Assembly: GCF_000155975.1 (NCBI RefSeq) | Contig: NZ_GG730303.1 | Location: 611-64,610 of the forward strand | Length of the DNA stretch: 64,000 nucleotides | Origin: Citrobacter youngae ATCC 29220 | GTDB taxonomy: Bacteria > Pseudomonadota > Gammaproteobacteria > Enterobacterales > Enterobacteriaceae | Direction of reading: 5' to 3' | Part shown: piece by piece, positions 9,987-19,716 of the stretch | Layout of the letters: every line of letters starts with the position of its first letter | Numbering within the stretch: the first letter of the stretch is position 1 | Made by a program: the position numbers and the translations under genes | The notes under the pieces: model-generated | What the model was told of the DNA's origin: nothing | Database searches by the model: none | Seen by the model: the letters and a program-made list of their open reading frames with translations, nothing else

Positions 9987-10396
9987 TACTATTCCTTAAA
10001 AAACCGAATGCTCGTTATTAACCGGGTAACCAAGGGCGATAACGCGCGCACAAAATAATAGTTGGCTATCCTACAAATTATTAGCTTGCGATGTAAGCAA
10101 TACTTATTTATAGGCGGCGTGCACGGCACATAAAAGCAAAAAAAGATTAAATTGGCTGTCGTTTCATTATGCTATTTATAGCAATACTATGATGCTGATA
10201 AAAACATTTTGAAATGATCATCTGCATAGTGAATATATTGGTTTTTGTTATTTGTTTTATCTATTCGTGTGTAATGTCCGCAATTAAATACTTTAGAACT
10301 CGTCTAAATAAACGCTAAGTGATACATTTGTTCCGGATAGCAAATATTATATAAGAAAGTGAATCATTCTCTACTCCACCCCAGATAGTCGGAATC
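9987..10396. other. acrE-acrS divergent control region
   Basis: This 410-base gap without a gene is very AT-rich, notably 10080-10350, much more so than the flanking genes, and fits an H-NS-silenced control region. TGCTAT-TT-ATAGCA at 10170-10183 is a perfect 6-bp inverted repeat and could be a regulator site. No strong promoter could be assigned. Confidence 0.6.
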
Positions 10397-11059
10397 ATGG
10401 CCAGAAAAACGAAAGCGGACGCCCTCAAAACGCGGCAGCACCTGATGGAAACGGCGATTGTACAGTTTGCTGCACGTGGTGTAAGTAATACGACGCTAAA
10501 CGACATAGCGGATGCCGCCAATGTGACGCGGGGCGCACTTTATTGGCATTTCGAAAATAAAACTCAATTGTTTAATGAGCTATGGTTACAGCAACCGCCT
10601 TTACGCGATCTTATTCAGGACAAACTTATTGGTCGTTGGGGGGATAACCCTTTACAGCGGTTGCGTGAAAAGTTTGTGGTGGGGTTACAATATATTGCGG
10701 AGAACCCTCGTCAGCAGGCATTAATGCAGATTTTATATCATAAGTGCGAATTTCATAATGATATGATATCTGAGCAGGCTATTCGCGATAAAATAGGTCT
10801 TAGCCACCAAACCATTCGTGATTCGCTCCAGCGCTGCGTGGATGAAAACCTGATTGCCACCAGTCTGGATTTAGATGTCATCATAATTATTTTACATGGT
10901 AGTTTTAGTGGAATAATAAAGAACTGGTTAATGAATCCAGAGAGTTATGATCTATATGGGCAAGCGCCAGCATTAGTTGATAATGTATTAAAAATGTTAA
11001 GCCCAGACGGCTGTGTCATGCAATTAATGCAGAGTGAAAACCAGGTCGGGGAGTTTTAA
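10397..11059 (+). CDS. acrS: AcrS (EnvR), TetR-family repressor
   Basis: This 220-residue regulator has the same length as E. coli AcrS. The N-terminal TetR helix-turn-helix spans about residues 10-60 (TLNDIADAANVTRGALYWHFENKT), and a TetR_C_2 ligand domain follows. In E. coli AcrS mainly represses acrAB and is encoded divergently from acrEF, as here. The ATG at 10397 has a weak ribosome site. Base composition of the 3' half is more AT-rich than neighbouring core genes. Confidence 0.93.
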   Translation: MARKTKADALKTRQHLMETAIVQFAARGVSNTTLNDIADAANVTRGALYWHFENKTQLFNELWLQQPPLRDLIQDKLIGRWGDNPLQRLREKFVVGLQYIAENPRQQALMQILYHKCEFHNDMISEQAIRDKIGLSHQTIRDSLQRCVDENLIATSLDLDVIIIILHGSFSGIIKNWLMNPESYDLYGQAPALVDNVLKMLSPDGCVMQLMQSENQVGEF

Positions 11060-11099
11060 CCGCCAGTGCCTGACGGCTGTCGACGTGGTCGCGGCGGTG

Positions 11100-11264
11100 C
11101 TAGTCGAGATCGGCGCAGTTGACCAGCTTTAGGGGATTTACCGAGTTCATGTTTCGGCACTTGTCGTGCTCTGTTGTCATCAGCTCTATCCACTGAATGA
11201 GCAGCGCGTCAAAAAGAAAAACGAAGACCGCAAAAACAACCAGCCACCAATACTTGCGAATCAT
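11100..11264 (-). CDS. yhdU: YhdU, small single-span membrane protein
   Basis: This 54-residue protein of unknown function starts MIRKYWWLVVFAVFVFLFDA, an N-terminal membrane anchor. A short tail with two cysteines follows (KCRNMNS...LVNCADLD). A longer reading from 11369 is possible, but ATG 11264 has AGGA seven bases upstream and gives the length known for E. coli YhdU. It sits between convergent acrS and the 3' end of yhdJ. Confidence 0.82.
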   Translation of the reverse strand: MIRKYWWLVVFAVFVFLFDALLIQWIELMTTEHDKCRNMNSVNPLKLVNCADLD

Positions 11265-11346
11265 TGCTAAATCCTGTGTATTCATGCCTAAGCGTGCAGG
11301 GAATATACACGAAATCAGCGAGCTGAAAAGCAGACTTACAATGCTT

Positions 11347-12231
11347 TTACTTTGCAGAAAGATCGCCACTATTTGCCGTTAACCGGCTCTTTTTGGACAG
11401 GTTTTTTGTCTTACGTTTTTTCACTTTTGCAAGCTCAACCTCTGAAAAATGAGAACCAATACTCAGTCTTCTGAGACCCATTTTTACGTATTCAGCATTG
11501 ATTTCAATACCGACAAACTGGCGGCCTAATTCCACCGCGGTGGCGCCGGTTGTAAAGCTGCCGGCAAACGGATCCAGAACTTTGTCATCCGGGTTGGAGG
11601 AAGCCAGAATGATGCGTTCCAGGAGGGCTTTGGGTTTTTGGGTTGGGTGATTTTCGTATTCGTCCATCAGATAGCGAACGCGCGGAAAATCCCAGACATT
11701 GCCAGGCACTTTTTTCTGATTGTAAGGCTGAGGCGGATTCTTTCTATAGTCTATTAGCGCGCGTTTAGCGCCCGTTTTGGCTTCAACCAGAACATCATCG
11801 CGATTAAACGTGTAGTTTTTCTGATCTTTTACCATCATCAGGATCGGTTCATACATCGAACCAAAGTAATTTTTGGCCTGTACCCCTGAGCTATCATATG
11901 ACCACACGATACGGCTCTTGATGGTAAAAATCTGACGACATTTGAGGTCGATGTACGGCATGTTCTCCGTACTATTCATGATGTACATGGTTCCGTGTGG
12001 TTTGAGAATGCGATGGCACTCGTCAATACATTCAAACAGCCATGCCAGAAAGGTCTCTTCGTTCCAGCGCTCCACCATTCCGTCAAAGTCTTTGCCGATG
12101 TTATAAGGGGGATCGGCAAAAATGAGATCGACGCTTTCAGAGGGCAGCTTTTTTAGCTCGGTCAGTGCATCACCCAGGATTATCTTTTTAGATTCATCGC
12201 CAAAATAGACAGGTTCACATCTTGCGTGCAT
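11347..12231 (-). CDS. yhdJ: YhdJ, DNA adenine methyltransferase
   Basis: This 294-residue orphan N6-adenine methyltransferase is of the beta class. The catalytic DPPY is at residues 40-43, ahead of the AdoMet-binding motif DPFAGSFTTG near the C-terminus. E. coli YhdJ (M.EcoKII) methylates the second A of ATGCAT and has no partner nuclease, and none is seen here. ATG at 12231 was chosen because GGGAGG lies eight bases upstream and the length then equals E. coli YhdJ. A TTG two codons earlier is less likely. The protein ends in a lysine-rich tail. Confidence 0.93.
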   Translation of the reverse strand: MHARCEPVYFGDESKKIILGDALTELKKLPSESVDLIFADPPYNIGKDFDGMVERWNEETFLAWLFECIDECHRILKPHGTMYIMNSTENMPYIDLKCRQIFTIKSRIVWSYDSSGVQAKNYFGSMYEPILMMVKDQKNYTFNRDDVLVEAKTGAKRALIDYRKNPPQPYNQKKVPGNVWDFPRVRYLMDEYENHPTQKPKALLERIILASSNPDDKVLDPFAGSFTTGATAVELGRQFVGIEINAEYVKMGLRRLSIGSHFSEVELAKVKKRKTKNLSKKSRLTANSGDLSAK

Positions 12232-12254
12232 CGCCAAAACCTCCCGTGTGATGT

Positions 12255-12294
12255 TAATAAAAAAGGCGCTTCCCCATGCCGAGTAGCGCCTTTT
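12255..12294 (-). terminator. Terminator of dusB-fis
   Basis: A perfect 10-bp stem (AAAAGGCGCT / AGCGCCTTTT) with a 14-base loop lies 26 bases after the fis stop. On the minus strand it is followed by a T run. Confidence 0.88.
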
Positions 12295-12319
12295 AAAACA
12301 AACATTTCGCTGATTAGTA

Positions 12320-12616
12320 TCAGTTCATGCCGTATTTTTTCAGTTTTTTACGCAGCGTACCACGGTTGATGCCCATCATCAGGGCAGCACGGGTCTGGTT
12401 ACCGCGGGTGTATTGCATCACCATGTCCAACAGGGGCTGTTCTACTTCAGCCAGTACCAGCTCATAGAGATCATTAACATCCTGACCATTCAATTGAGCA
12501 AAATAGTTCTTCAGTGCCTGTTTAACCGAGTCACGCAGGGGCTTTTGAGTCACCTGGTCCTGAGAGTTAACGGTAGAAACGGTCAGTACGTCAGAATTTA
12601 CGCGTTGTTCGAACAT
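12320..12616 (-). CDS. fis: Fis, nucleoid-associated DNA-bending protein
   Basis: This 98-residue homodimeric regulator activates rRNA promoters and organises the nucleoid. It appears identical in sequence to E. coli Fis. The flexible N-terminal beta-hairpin arm spans residues about 11-26, and the C-terminal helix-turn-helix is [20 protein letters not shown]. It is the second gene of the dusB operon, 25 bases after dusB. Expression is driven by the growth-phase-controlled promoter upstream of dusB. Confidence 0.98.
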
Positions 12617-12641
12617 AGTTCTGTCAGCTCTTTATTTCTGT

Positions 12642-13607
12642 TTACGCAAAATTTTCGAAGTATGCCTCCAACGCCGCCAGCTGTTCGCTGGAATCTTCAA
12701 TGGCGTTGAATGTGCGCCGAAACTGGTCATCCGGAGCGTGTTCCTGGAGATACCAGGATACGTGTTTACGCGCAATTCGGTACCCTTTTGCCTGACCATA
12801 AAAGTCGTGCAATTCCCGAACATGCGCACAAAGCAAGCGCTTCACCTCTGCCAGAGGCAGCGGGGGAAGCAACTCCCCAGTGTCCAGATAATGCTGGATT
12901 TCCCGAAAGATCCAGGGTCTTCCCTGAGCTGCCCGGCCTATCATCAGGGCATCCGCCCCCGTATAGTCGAGTACAGCTCTGGCTTTAAGCGGGTCAGTAA
13001 TGTCGCCATTCGCGATAATCGGAATGGAAACTTTCTGCTTAACTGCCCGAATACTGTCGTACTCAGCATCTCCATTGAACAAACAGGCGCGGGTGCGTCC
13101 ATGAATGGTCAGAGCCTGAATGCCACAGTCTTCGGCCAGTTGGGCAATCTCTACGCAGTTACGGTGTTCCGGAGCCCAGCCGGTGCGAATCTTGAGTGTG
13201 ACAGGAACGTCCACTGCATTGACGACCTCGGTTAGTATTGATTTCACTAAATCCGGGTACTGCAAGAGGGCTGAACCTGCGAGCTTGCGATTCACTTTTT
13301 TAGCCGGACACCCCATATTGATATCAATAATTTGGGCGCCGCTTTTCACGTTAATACGTGCGGCATCGGCCATCTCAACGGGATCGCTACCGGCAATTTG
13401 CACCGTGCGAACTCCTGGCTCATCAACGTGCACCATCCGTAAACGAGACTTGTCGCTTTCCCAAACCTGCGGGTTAGAAGACATCATCTCGGATACCGTC
13501 AATCCGGCTCCCATCTCATAGCACAGCGTCCTGAATGGTCTGTCAGTGATGCCAGCCATAGGTGCTGCGATCAGGCGATTTCTGAGCTGGTATTGTCCGA
13601 TGCGCAT
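12642..13607 (-). CDS. dusB: DusB, tRNA-dihydrouridine synthase B
   Basis: This 321-residue FMN enzyme reduces uridine to dihydrouridine in the tRNA D-loop. The TIM-barrel N-terminus ([15 protein letters not shown]) and the conserved [17 protein letters not shown] segment mark the Dus family. The catalytic cysteine is expected in this segment, and the phosphate-binding [15 protein letters not shown] comes later. No clear Shine-Dalgarno sequence precedes ATG 13607. In E. coli dusB is poorly translated and mainly helps fis translation. Confidence 0.95.
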   Translation of the reverse strand: MRIGQYQLRNRLIAAPMAGITDRPFRTLCYEMGAGLTVSEMMSSNPQVWESDKSRLRMVHVDEPGVRTVQIAGSDPVEMADAARINVKSGAQIIDINMGCPAKKVNRKLAGSALLQYPDLVKSILTEVVNAVDVPVTLKIRTGWAPEHRNCVEIAQLAEDCGIQALTIHGRTRACLFNGDAEYDSIRAVKQKVSIPIIANGDITDPLKARAVLDYTGADALMIGRAAQGRPWIFREIQHYLDTGELLPPLPLAEVKRLLCAHVRELHDFYGQAKGYRIARKHVSWYLQEHAPDDQFRRTFNAIEDSSEQLAALEAYFENFA

Positions 13608-13646
13608 GAGTTAAGAAATGACCATACTGTGACTGCAAGGCGGCGT

Positions 13647-13675
13647 ATATTACGCATTTTTCGCACGAGATGAAA
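13647..13675 (-). promoter_or_regulatory. dusB-fis promoter
   Basis: On the minus strand there is a -35 TTTCAT, 17-base spacer and -10 TAATAT, followed by the GC-rich discriminator ACGCCGCC. This is the arrangement of the E. coli fis promoter, whose discriminator and CTP-initiated start make it sensitive to ppGpp and supercoiling. The leader to dusB is about 32 bases. Confidence 0.87.
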
Positions 13676-13905
13676 GGCCAAACTTTGACCAATCCACTGA
13701 GGTGGATCAATGAATTGCCGTAAATGTGAACGCATGAAAATATTTAATCATATAAATCATCGAATTACAAAAATGTGTCGATTTTATATGCACATATAAT
13801 TTTGCGTAACTTCTCATTTTTTCTTCAGTTGCAGACGGTACTGACAAGATATTCTGCTGAATTAATCAGCAAATTACCTCGCCATTGTGTGATCGTTACC
13901 TCATT

Positions 13906-14682
13906 TTAGTACAGGATCTCGGTATCACCTGAATTGCTGTCCGTAATCTTGCGTTGATTCAGCGGCTGCGTTGGGCGATTGTTCGCTGGCCCAACAATGT
14001 AGCGAAATTTATCCAACTGTTCGGCGGAAAGGACAACAGGCTTTTTCAGGACAACCCAGGAGACGCCTTCAGTACAGGGAGGCGTTGTTAACGAACCACT
14101 GTAGAGCCAGTAGGTTTTATTGTCGGGTAGAAGCTGATTGATATCGACCGGCGAAAAGATGGGCATGCTGCTGTCCTTCATGGCTGGAAAGGACTCCCAC
14201 AGGTTTTGAATCGCCTGGTTAGGTTCGCCCACATCAAACATGACCGCCACAATAGCGATGTCGCCATGGTGGTTTTTGTGGACTAACTGCAGCTCCAGCG
14301 GATAGGTTTTGCCGTTGAGGGTATGTTCGGCTGGGGCATGAAAATCTAATTGTTTTAGATAATAAATCTTTTCATCAACTTCCAGGGCGTTGGCGGAATA
14401 GCTACTCATTGTTGCCCGCAGCGTATGGTCAATGCTCCAAAATCTTGTCGGACTATCGACGTATTGCATGTTGAGCGCGGGAAGGCCGAGTTTGTTGGTT
14501 GTGGCGGTCTGAATATCAATGGGTGATTGGTGGATGCCAGTCTGGCATGTTGCATACTCTTTGCTGATTTCTCCCCACTGCGCAGGGCCGTTTTCTCCGG
14601 TATACCCCCATGGCGCGGCCAGCGTTGTCAGGGGCATCAGGCATGCTGCCAGTAAAGTTGTGGTAAAACGGGTGAAACGCAT
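13906..14682 (-). CDS. cah: Periplasmic alpha-carbonic anhydrase-like protein with altered zinc ligands
   Basis: This 258-residue exported protein is of the alpha-carbonic anhydrase family. The signal peptide is cleaved near residue 22-23 (TLA/APWGY). Family features include HQSPIDIQ (51-58), a cysteine pair (Cys46 and the Cys of LTTPPCTEG) and Glu119. The zinc site is abnormal: QLDFH puts Asp113 where the first histidine should be, His115 is kept, and ELQLVH puts Gln132 where the third should be. Normal hydration of CO2 is therefore doubtful. ATG 14682 was chosen; a TTG four codons upstream is the other option. It lies alone between prmA and dusB. Confidence 0.85.
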   Translation of the reverse strand: MRFTRFTTTLLAACLMPLTTLAAPWGYTGENGPAQWGEISKEYATCQTGIHQSPIDIQTATTNKLGLPALNMQYVDSPTRFWSIDHTLRATMSSYSANALEVDEKIYYLKQLDFHAPAEHTLNGKTYPLELQLVHKNHHGDIAIVAVMFDVGEPNQAIQNLWESFPAMKDSSMPIFSPVDINQLLPDNKTYWLYSGSLTTPPCTEGVSWVVLKKPVVLSAEQLDKFRYIVGPANNRPTQPLNQRKITDSNSGDTEILY

Positions 14683-14774
14683 ACATATACTCAACGGGAA
14701 ATAATATAAAAATTAACAAAATCAAGTAAATATTATATATCGAGGGGATGTGTTGTTGTGCTGGTCAATTGTCT

Positions 14775-14802
14775 GAAAATGGCGTGGTCGGGCAACCACG
14801 CC
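14775..14802 (-). terminator. Terminator after prmA
   Basis: An 8-bp stem (GGCGTGGT / ACCACGCC) with a 6-base loop lies 8 bases after the prmA stop. On the minus strand it is followed by ATTTTC. Confidence 0.75.
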
Positions 14803-14810
14803 GGAAGGGA

Positions 14811-15692
14811 TTATTTTTTCTGACCGGTAATGCGGCACCACTCTTCTTTCTCGATTACCGGATCGAGCGTAAAGAGATCGGCATAGGCTTCGCAAACGCT
14901 TTCCGCCTGGCTGGCAAGAATACCAGAAAGCCCCAGCAAACCGCCCTCAACGGGCAGTACGCTGATTAACGGCGCCAGTTCACGTAATGGGCCAGCAAGG
15001 ATGTTAGCGACCACCACGTCGGCTTTCATCGCCTCTGGCTGGTCTTTTGGCAGGTACAGTTCCAGACGCTCAGAAACGCCATTGCGCTGGGCATTATCAC
15101 GGCTGGCCTGAATCGCTTGCGGATCGATATCCACGCCGATAGCCTTCGCCGCCCCCAGCTTCAGTGCCGCAATGGCGAGAATGCCGGAGCCGCAGCCAAA
15201 GTCGATAACCGTTTTACCGTTAAGATCGAGACCGTCCAGCCACTGCAGGCACAGAGAGGTGGTAGGGTGAGTGCCGGTGCCAAATGCCAGACCAGGGTCC
15301 AGCATCACGTTGACGGCATTCTCATCCGGCACATCGCGCCAGCTGGGGCAAATCCACAGACGTTCGCCAAAGCGCATCGGGTGGAAGTTGTCCATCCACT
15401 CGCGTTCCCAGTCTTTGTCTTCGAGCTGTTCGATTTTATGCGCGAAGCCTTCACCCAGCAGCGGATGCTGCTCCAGGATGGCAACCACTTCTTTCATGTC
15501 GGTTTCTGCATCGAATAAGCCGATAACGTCGGTATCGCCCCACAGGCGAGTCTCGCCCGGCAGAGGCTCAAATACCGGCGTATCATGCGTATCCTGGAAA
15601 GTAATGGAAACGGATCCCGCTTCCATCAGCGCATCGCTCAACTCTTCAGCGTTGGCACCGGTCGTATTCAGTTTCAGTTGAATCCATGGCAT
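14811..15692 (-). CDS. prmA: PrmA, ribosomal protein L11 methyltransferase
   Basis: This 293-residue AdoMet-dependent enzyme trimethylates lysines and the N-terminus of ribosomal protein L11. The N-terminal substrate-recognition domain (about residues 1-60) and linker are followed by the class I methyltransferase fold. The AdoMet loop is [13 protein letters not shown] and the catalytic-region motif [10 protein letters not shown]. The length equals E. coli PrmA. It lies 11 bases after panF and is presumably co-transcribed with yhdT-panF. Confidence 0.96.
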   Translation of the reverse strand: MPWIQLKLNTTGANAEELSDALMEAGSVSITFQDTHDTPVFEPLPGETRLWGDTDVIGLFDAETDMKEVVAILEQHPLLGEGFAHKIEQLEDKDWEREWMDNFHPMRFGERLWICPSWRDVPDENAVNVMLDPGLAFGTGTHPTTSLCLQWLDGLDLNGKTVIDFGCGSGILAIAALKLGAAKAIGVDIDPQAIQASRDNAQRNGVSERLELYLPKDQPEAMKADVVVANILAGPLRELAPLISVLPVEGGLLGLSGILASQAESVCEAYADLFTLDPVIEKEEWCRITGQKK

Positions 15693-15703
15693 GGCAAAAC
15701 TCT

Positions 15704-17155
15704 TTATTTATCAGTAGTCAATATGGCGACTTGCGGAACGGCGGAACCAAAACGGTTGCCGATCAGGAAAGCCAGCAAACTTATCAGTAACGCGGGCACA
15801 ATAGGGTGGAAACCCAGGTACTGAATGTTAAAGGTAGCGAGTACGGCATACAGTACGCCGCCAGCAATCATTGCGCTCAAGGCGCCTGCCGCGTTTGCCC
15901 GCTCCCAGTACAGGCCCAGCACCAGCGGCCACAGGAAGACGGCTTCCAGCCCGCCAAACGCCAGCAGGTTAAGCCAGATAATCATCTCTGGCGGTTTCCA
16001 GGCGGCCAGCAGCAGCAACGCGCCCAGCAGCAGAGTGATCGCTGCCGACATGCGCTTCAGCCGCGTTTCATTTCGCAGCTGTTCCGGGCGAAGGTTCAGG
16101 TAGAGATCTTTAATGATCGTAGCGGAACTTTGCAGCAATTGAGCATTGATCGTCGACATGATCGCGGCCATGGGCGCGGCGAGGAAGATCCCGGCAGCCA
16201 CCGGCGGCAAGACTTTTACCATCAACGTGGGAATAACCAGATCCGGTACCGTCAGGTCGGGGAGCACCGCCCGGCCCAACGCACCCGCCAGATGCATACC
16301 AAACATCAGGATGGCCACCACGATAGTGCCGATGATAATTCCACGATGCACCGCTTTACTGTCCTTATAGGAAATGCAGCGCACCGCCGTATGCGGCAGG
16401 CCAATCACGCCAAAGCACACCAGTACCCAGAACGAAGTCATAAACGTGGGGGACAAAATGTCATCAGCGCCCTGCGGTGAGACCAGTTTAGGATCGATCG
16501 TTTGCAGGGTGACTACCGCATTGCTAAGACCGCCTGCGGCATGGACGACACCGACCAGCAAAACGATAGTACCAATCAGCATCACCATGCCCTGCATGGT
16601 GTCGTTCAGTACGCTGGCGCGAAATCCGCCGAACGCCGTGTACAATGCGATACTGACGCCAAAAATCAGCAGACCGGTTTCGTAAGGGATACCTGCGGCC
16701 GTTTCCAGTAAACGTGCGCCGCCAATAAACTGTACGGTCATTGCTCCGACAAATGCGACCAGCAGGCTGAGGCTCGCCAGCCATACCAGCAGGCGGCTTT
16801 GGTAGCGAGCAAACAGCATATCGTTGAGAGTAACCGCGTTGTAGCGGCGCGCCAGAATGGCGAATTTTTTGCCGAGAATACCCAACGACAGCCAGACGGC
16901 GGGCAGTTGGATCATCGCTAACAAAACCCATCCCAGCCCGTATTTATAAGCAGCACCAGGGCCGCCGATAAACGAGCTGGCGCTAATGTAGGTTGCCGTT
17001 AGCGTCATGGCTAACACGACCCCGCCCATAGAGCGGCTGCCGAGGAAATATTCATTCAGGAAGGTGCCGGTCGACCTCTTACGCATGGCGTAAACAGAGA
17101 GGCCGAAGACCACCAGAAGATAGGCGACCAGCGGCAAAATCACTTCAAGCTGCAT
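15704..17155 (-). CDS. panF: PanF, sodium/pantothenate symporter
   Basis: This 483-residue inner-membrane transporter of the SSS family takes up pantothenate with Na+. It has about 13 hydrophobic segments and the family signature around [19 protein letters not shown]. Three ATGs occur in a row; the third, at 17155, has GGAGG six bases upstream and gives the E. coli length. Its start overlaps the end of yhdT by 11 bases, so translation is probably coupled. Confidence 0.95.
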   Translation of the reverse strand: MQLEVILPLVAYLLVVFGLSVYAMRKRSTGTFLNEYFLGSRSMGGVVLAMTLTATYISASSFIGGPGAAYKYGLGWVLLAMIQLPAVWLSLGILGKKFAILARRYNAVTLNDMLFARYQSRLLVWLASLSLLVAFVGAMTVQFIGGARLLETAAGIPYETGLLIFGVSIALYTAFGGFRASVLNDTMQGMVMLIGTIVLLVGVVHAAGGLSNAVVTLQTIDPKLVSPQGADDILSPTFMTSFWVLVCFGVIGLPHTAVRCISYKDSKAVHRGIIIGTIVVAILMFGMHLAGALGRAVLPDLTVPDLVIPTLMVKVLPPVAAGIFLAAPMAAIMSTINAQLLQSSATIIKDLYLNLRPEQLRNETRLKRMSAAITLLLGALLLLAAWKPPEMIIWLNLLAFGGLEAVFLWPLVLGLYWERANAAGALSAMIAGGVLYAVLATFNIQYLGFHPIVPALLISLLAFLIGNRFGSAVPQVAILTTDK

Positions 17156-17387
17156 CATCATCCTCCAGCGGAATGTCGCGATAGATAAACTTCACCATCG
17201 CCCAGCACAGCACGATGAAAACCAATGGCGTCAGCAGACAGGCCATTTCGAACCAGTGCGGCAGGCCGGTAAAACCCAGTGTAGAATCTGGTAAGTAAGC
17301 GGCCACTAACCATGCGGCAAGATATAAAAGGGTCAGCCACAGCGCCCAGCGCGCCTCTTTATGGGCCTGAACAAAACGAGCGTCCAT
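17145..17387 (-). CDS. yhdT: YhdT, small membrane protein (DUF997)
   Basis: This 80-residue protein has two membrane spans (ALWLTLLYLAAWLVAAYL and ACLLTPLVFIVLCWAMVKF) and an acidic tail (LEDDDAA). Such small proteins are often encoded directly ahead of SSS symporters. The overlap with panF supports a role as accessory or stability subunit, which is inferred and not shown. The length equals E. coli YhdT. Confidence 0.92.
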   Translation of the reverse strand: MDARFVQAHKEARWALWLTLLYLAAWLVAAYLPDSTLGFTGLPHWFEMACLLTPLVFIVLCWAMVKFIYRDIPLEDDDAA

Positions 17388-17456
17388 TTTTTGTCCCTTA
17401 TGGATAAAGAAAGCGGGGATTGTACCTTATGGCACCTATAGGAGGGGAGAAAAACA

Positions 17457-17480
17457 AAAGGCCGGAATTTCCGGCCTTTT
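17457..17480 (-). terminator. Terminator of accBC
   Basis: AAAAGGCCGG / CCGGCCTTTT forms a perfect stem with a 4-base loop (AATT). It lies 14 bases after the accC stop and is flanked by T-rich sequence on the minus strand. Confidence 0.88.
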
Positions 17481-17494
17481 CGGTTAGCGCATGC

Positions 17495-18844
17495 TTACTT
17501 TTCCTGAAGTCCGAGTTTTTTCTCCAGGTAGTGGATATTGGTTCCACCGTGCTGGAAGTGCTCGTCGTTCATGATGCGAATCTGCAGATCAACGTTGGTT
17601 TTGATGCCGTCGATGATCAGTTCCTGCAATGCGTTTTTCATACGGGCGATAGCGACGTCGCGGTTTTCGCCATAGCAAATCAGCTTACCGATCATTGAGT
17701 CATAGTACGGAGGTACGGTGTAACCTGCGTAGATATGAGACTCCCAGCGCACACCAAAGCCACCCGGCGCGTGGAAACGCGTGATTTTACCCGGGCTTGG
17801 CAGGAAGGTGTTCGGGTCTTCGGCGTTGATACGGCATTCCACCGCATGGCCTTTAACCATAACTTCGTCCTGCTTGATGGACAGCGGTTGGCCCGCTGCG
17901 ATGCGCAGCTGCTCTTTGATCAGGTCAACGCCGGTGATCATTTCGGTTACCGGGTGTTCAACCTGAATACGGGTGTTCATCTCAATGAAGTAGAACTCGC
18001 CGTTTTCGAACAGGAACTCGAAAGTACCCGCCCCGCGATAGCCGATATCAACGCACGCTTTGGCGCAACGCTCGCCGATGTAGCGACGCAGTTCCGGGGT
18101 AATGCCCGGTGCCGGTGCTTCTTCGACCACTTTCTGGTGACGACGCTGCATGGAGCAGTCACGTTCAGCCAGATAAATCGCGTTACCCTGACCGTCTGCC
18201 AGCACCTGAATTTCGATGTGGCGTGGGTTTTCCAGGTATTTCTCCATGTAGACCATGTCGTTATTGAAAGCCGCTTTCGCTTCCGCTTTGGTCATGGAGA
18301 TGGATTGCGCCAGTTCGGCATCGCTGCGCACGACGCGCATGCCGCGACCGCCGCCGCCGCCGGAGGCTTTGATGATTACCGGATAACCGATGCGTTTAGC
18401 ATGAGCGCGGTTAGCGTCCATATCATCGCCCAACGGGCCGTCAGAGCCTGGGACAGTCGGTACGCCAGCTTTCTTCATCGCGGTGATAGCAGACACTTTA
18501 TCGCCCATCAGGCGGATGGTGTCGGCTTTCGGGCCGATGAAGATAAAGCCAGAACGTTCTACCTGCTCAGCAAAGTTGGCGTTCTCTGAGAGGAAGCCAT
18601 AGCCCGGGTGGATTGCCACTGCGCCAGTGATTTCAGCGGCGCTGATGATAGCCGGGATGTTCAGATAGCTTTTTACGGACGGAGCCGGGCCAATACAGAC
18701 CGTCTCATCCGCCAGCAATACGTGTTTTAAATCGCGATCCGCGCTTGAATGCACCGCGACAGTCTTGATGCCCAGTTCTTTACAGGCACGAAGAATACGC
18801 AAGGCAATCTCGCCGCGGTTAGCGATGACAATTTTATCCAACAT
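17495..18844 (-). CDS. accC: AccC, biotin carboxylase subunit of acetyl-CoA carboxylase
   Basis: This 449-residue ATP-grasp enzyme carboxylates the biotin of AccB with bicarbonate and ATP, the first half of malonyl-CoA synthesis. The N-terminal domain begins [16 protein letters not shown], the glycine-rich ATP loop is GGGGGRGMR, and the catalytic region includes [19 protein letters not shown] 18844 was chosen over an upstream start because GAGG precedes it and the length then matches E. coli AccC. It lies 10 bases after accB. Confidence 0.97.
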   Translation of the reverse strand: MLDKIVIANRGEIALRILRACKELGIKTVAVHSSADRDLKHVLLADETVCIGPAPSVKSYLNIPAIISAAEITGAVAIHPGYGFLSENANFAEQVERSGFIFIGPKADTIRLMGDKVSAITAMKKAGVPTVPGSDGPLGDDMDANRAHAKRIGYPVIIKASGGGGGRGMRVVRSDAELAQSISMTKAEAKAAFNNDMVYMEKYLENPRHIEIQVLADGQGNAIYLAERDCSMQRRHQKVVEEAPAPGITPELRRYIGERCAKACVDIGYRGAGTFEFLFENGEFYFIEMNTRIQVEHPVTEMITGVDLIKEQLRIAAGQPLSIKQDEVMVKGHAVECRINAEDPNTFLPSPGKITRFHAPGGFGVRWESHIYAGYTVPPYYDSMIGKLICYGENRDVAIARMKNALQELIIDGIKTNVDLQIRIMNDEHFQHGGTNIHYLEKKLGLQEK

Positions 18845-18854
18845 GTTCGCCTCG

Positions 18855-19325
18855 TTATTCGATGACGACCAGCGGCTCGTCAAATTCTACCGGTTGACCA
18901 CTTTCTACCAGAATCGCTTTAACTACGCCGGATTTGTCGGCTTCGATCTGGTTCATCATTTTCATGGCTTCAACGATGCACAGGGTATCGCCCGCATTCA
19001 CTTTCTGGCCGATTTCGATGAACGCTTTGGCATCCGGGCTCGGGGTGCGGTAGAACGTACCAACCATTGGGGAGCGTACGATGTGACCACTGATTTCCGC
19101 TGCTGCCGGAGCTTCCATACTTGGAGAGGCAGTTTGTGCGACAGCGTTAGACAGAGCTGGCTGCTGCATCACTGGTGCAGCATAAGCCTGTTGCATCATT
19201 GGAAAACTTGCAGCTGGCGCCGCACGGCTGATGCGTACAGACTCTTCGCCTTCAGAAATTTCCAGTTCGGAGATGCCTGATTCTTCAACCAGCTCGATCA
19301 GTTTTTTAATCTTACGAATATCCAT
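18855..19325 (-). CDS. accB: AccB, biotin carboxyl carrier protein
   Basis: This 156-residue carrier has an N-terminal segment, an Ala/Pro-rich linker (about residues 35-80) and the C-terminal biotinyl domain. The biotin-accepting lysine is in EAMKMMN. BirA attaches biotin there. It is the first gene of accBC. In E. coli AccB represses its own operon, and the long leader upstream here fits that control. Confidence 0.97.
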   Translation of the reverse strand: MDIRKIKKLIELVEESGISELEISEGEESVRISRAAPAASFPMMQQAYAAPVMQQPALSNAVAQTASPSMEAPAAAEISGHIVRSPMVGTFYRTPSPDAKAFIEIGQKVNAGDTLCIVEAMKMMNQIEADKSGVVKAILVESGQPVEFDEPLVVIE

Positions 19326-19592
19326 GAGTGGGTTCCGTACTCTTTGTTTAGTGAGATTGTGACAGGCGTTTTACCGCCGTCTGTATAGCATTTTTATAAC
19401 AGTGAGTGACAAGTGTCACGTATCTCAGACGTTGCACTGGGTGCTGTCGCCATTAAGTGAGATTGCCAGACTTGTTAGTCATTGTGCGGCTATCTTCTGC
19501 CATTTTCGGGCAAAAGACAAAATATACCTTCGGTATGCGATTGTCACCCTTTCCGCGCCGTAAAAACGCTACCGGGGATAGCAAAGTCGCAC
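19326..19592 (-). other. Long untranslated leader of accBC
   Basis: About 260 bases separate the likely transcription start from accB with no gene inside. A long leader is also known for E. coli accBC. Together with the promoter and the stretch to 19716 this fills the 391-base gap after msrQ. No aroQ gene is present, unlike in some other gamma-proteobacteria. Confidence 0.55.
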
Positions 19593-19620
19593 ATTATAAC
19601 TATTTCGTAGCAATTGGCAG
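19593..19620 (-). promoter_or_regulatory. accBC promoter
   Basis: On the minus strand there is a consensus -10 TATAAT, a 16-base spacer and a -35 CTGCCA (4 of 6). The start point would be near 19586. The placement far upstream of accB agrees with the E. coli operon. Confidence 0.7.
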
Positions 19621-19716
19621 CTAAATACTGGTCTTATCAGGGAAGATAATCAACCGTTAACATGTAAAGAAAACCGGATCGTCCGCGTTTTGCAACGTAC
19701 TCCACATATCGTGAAA

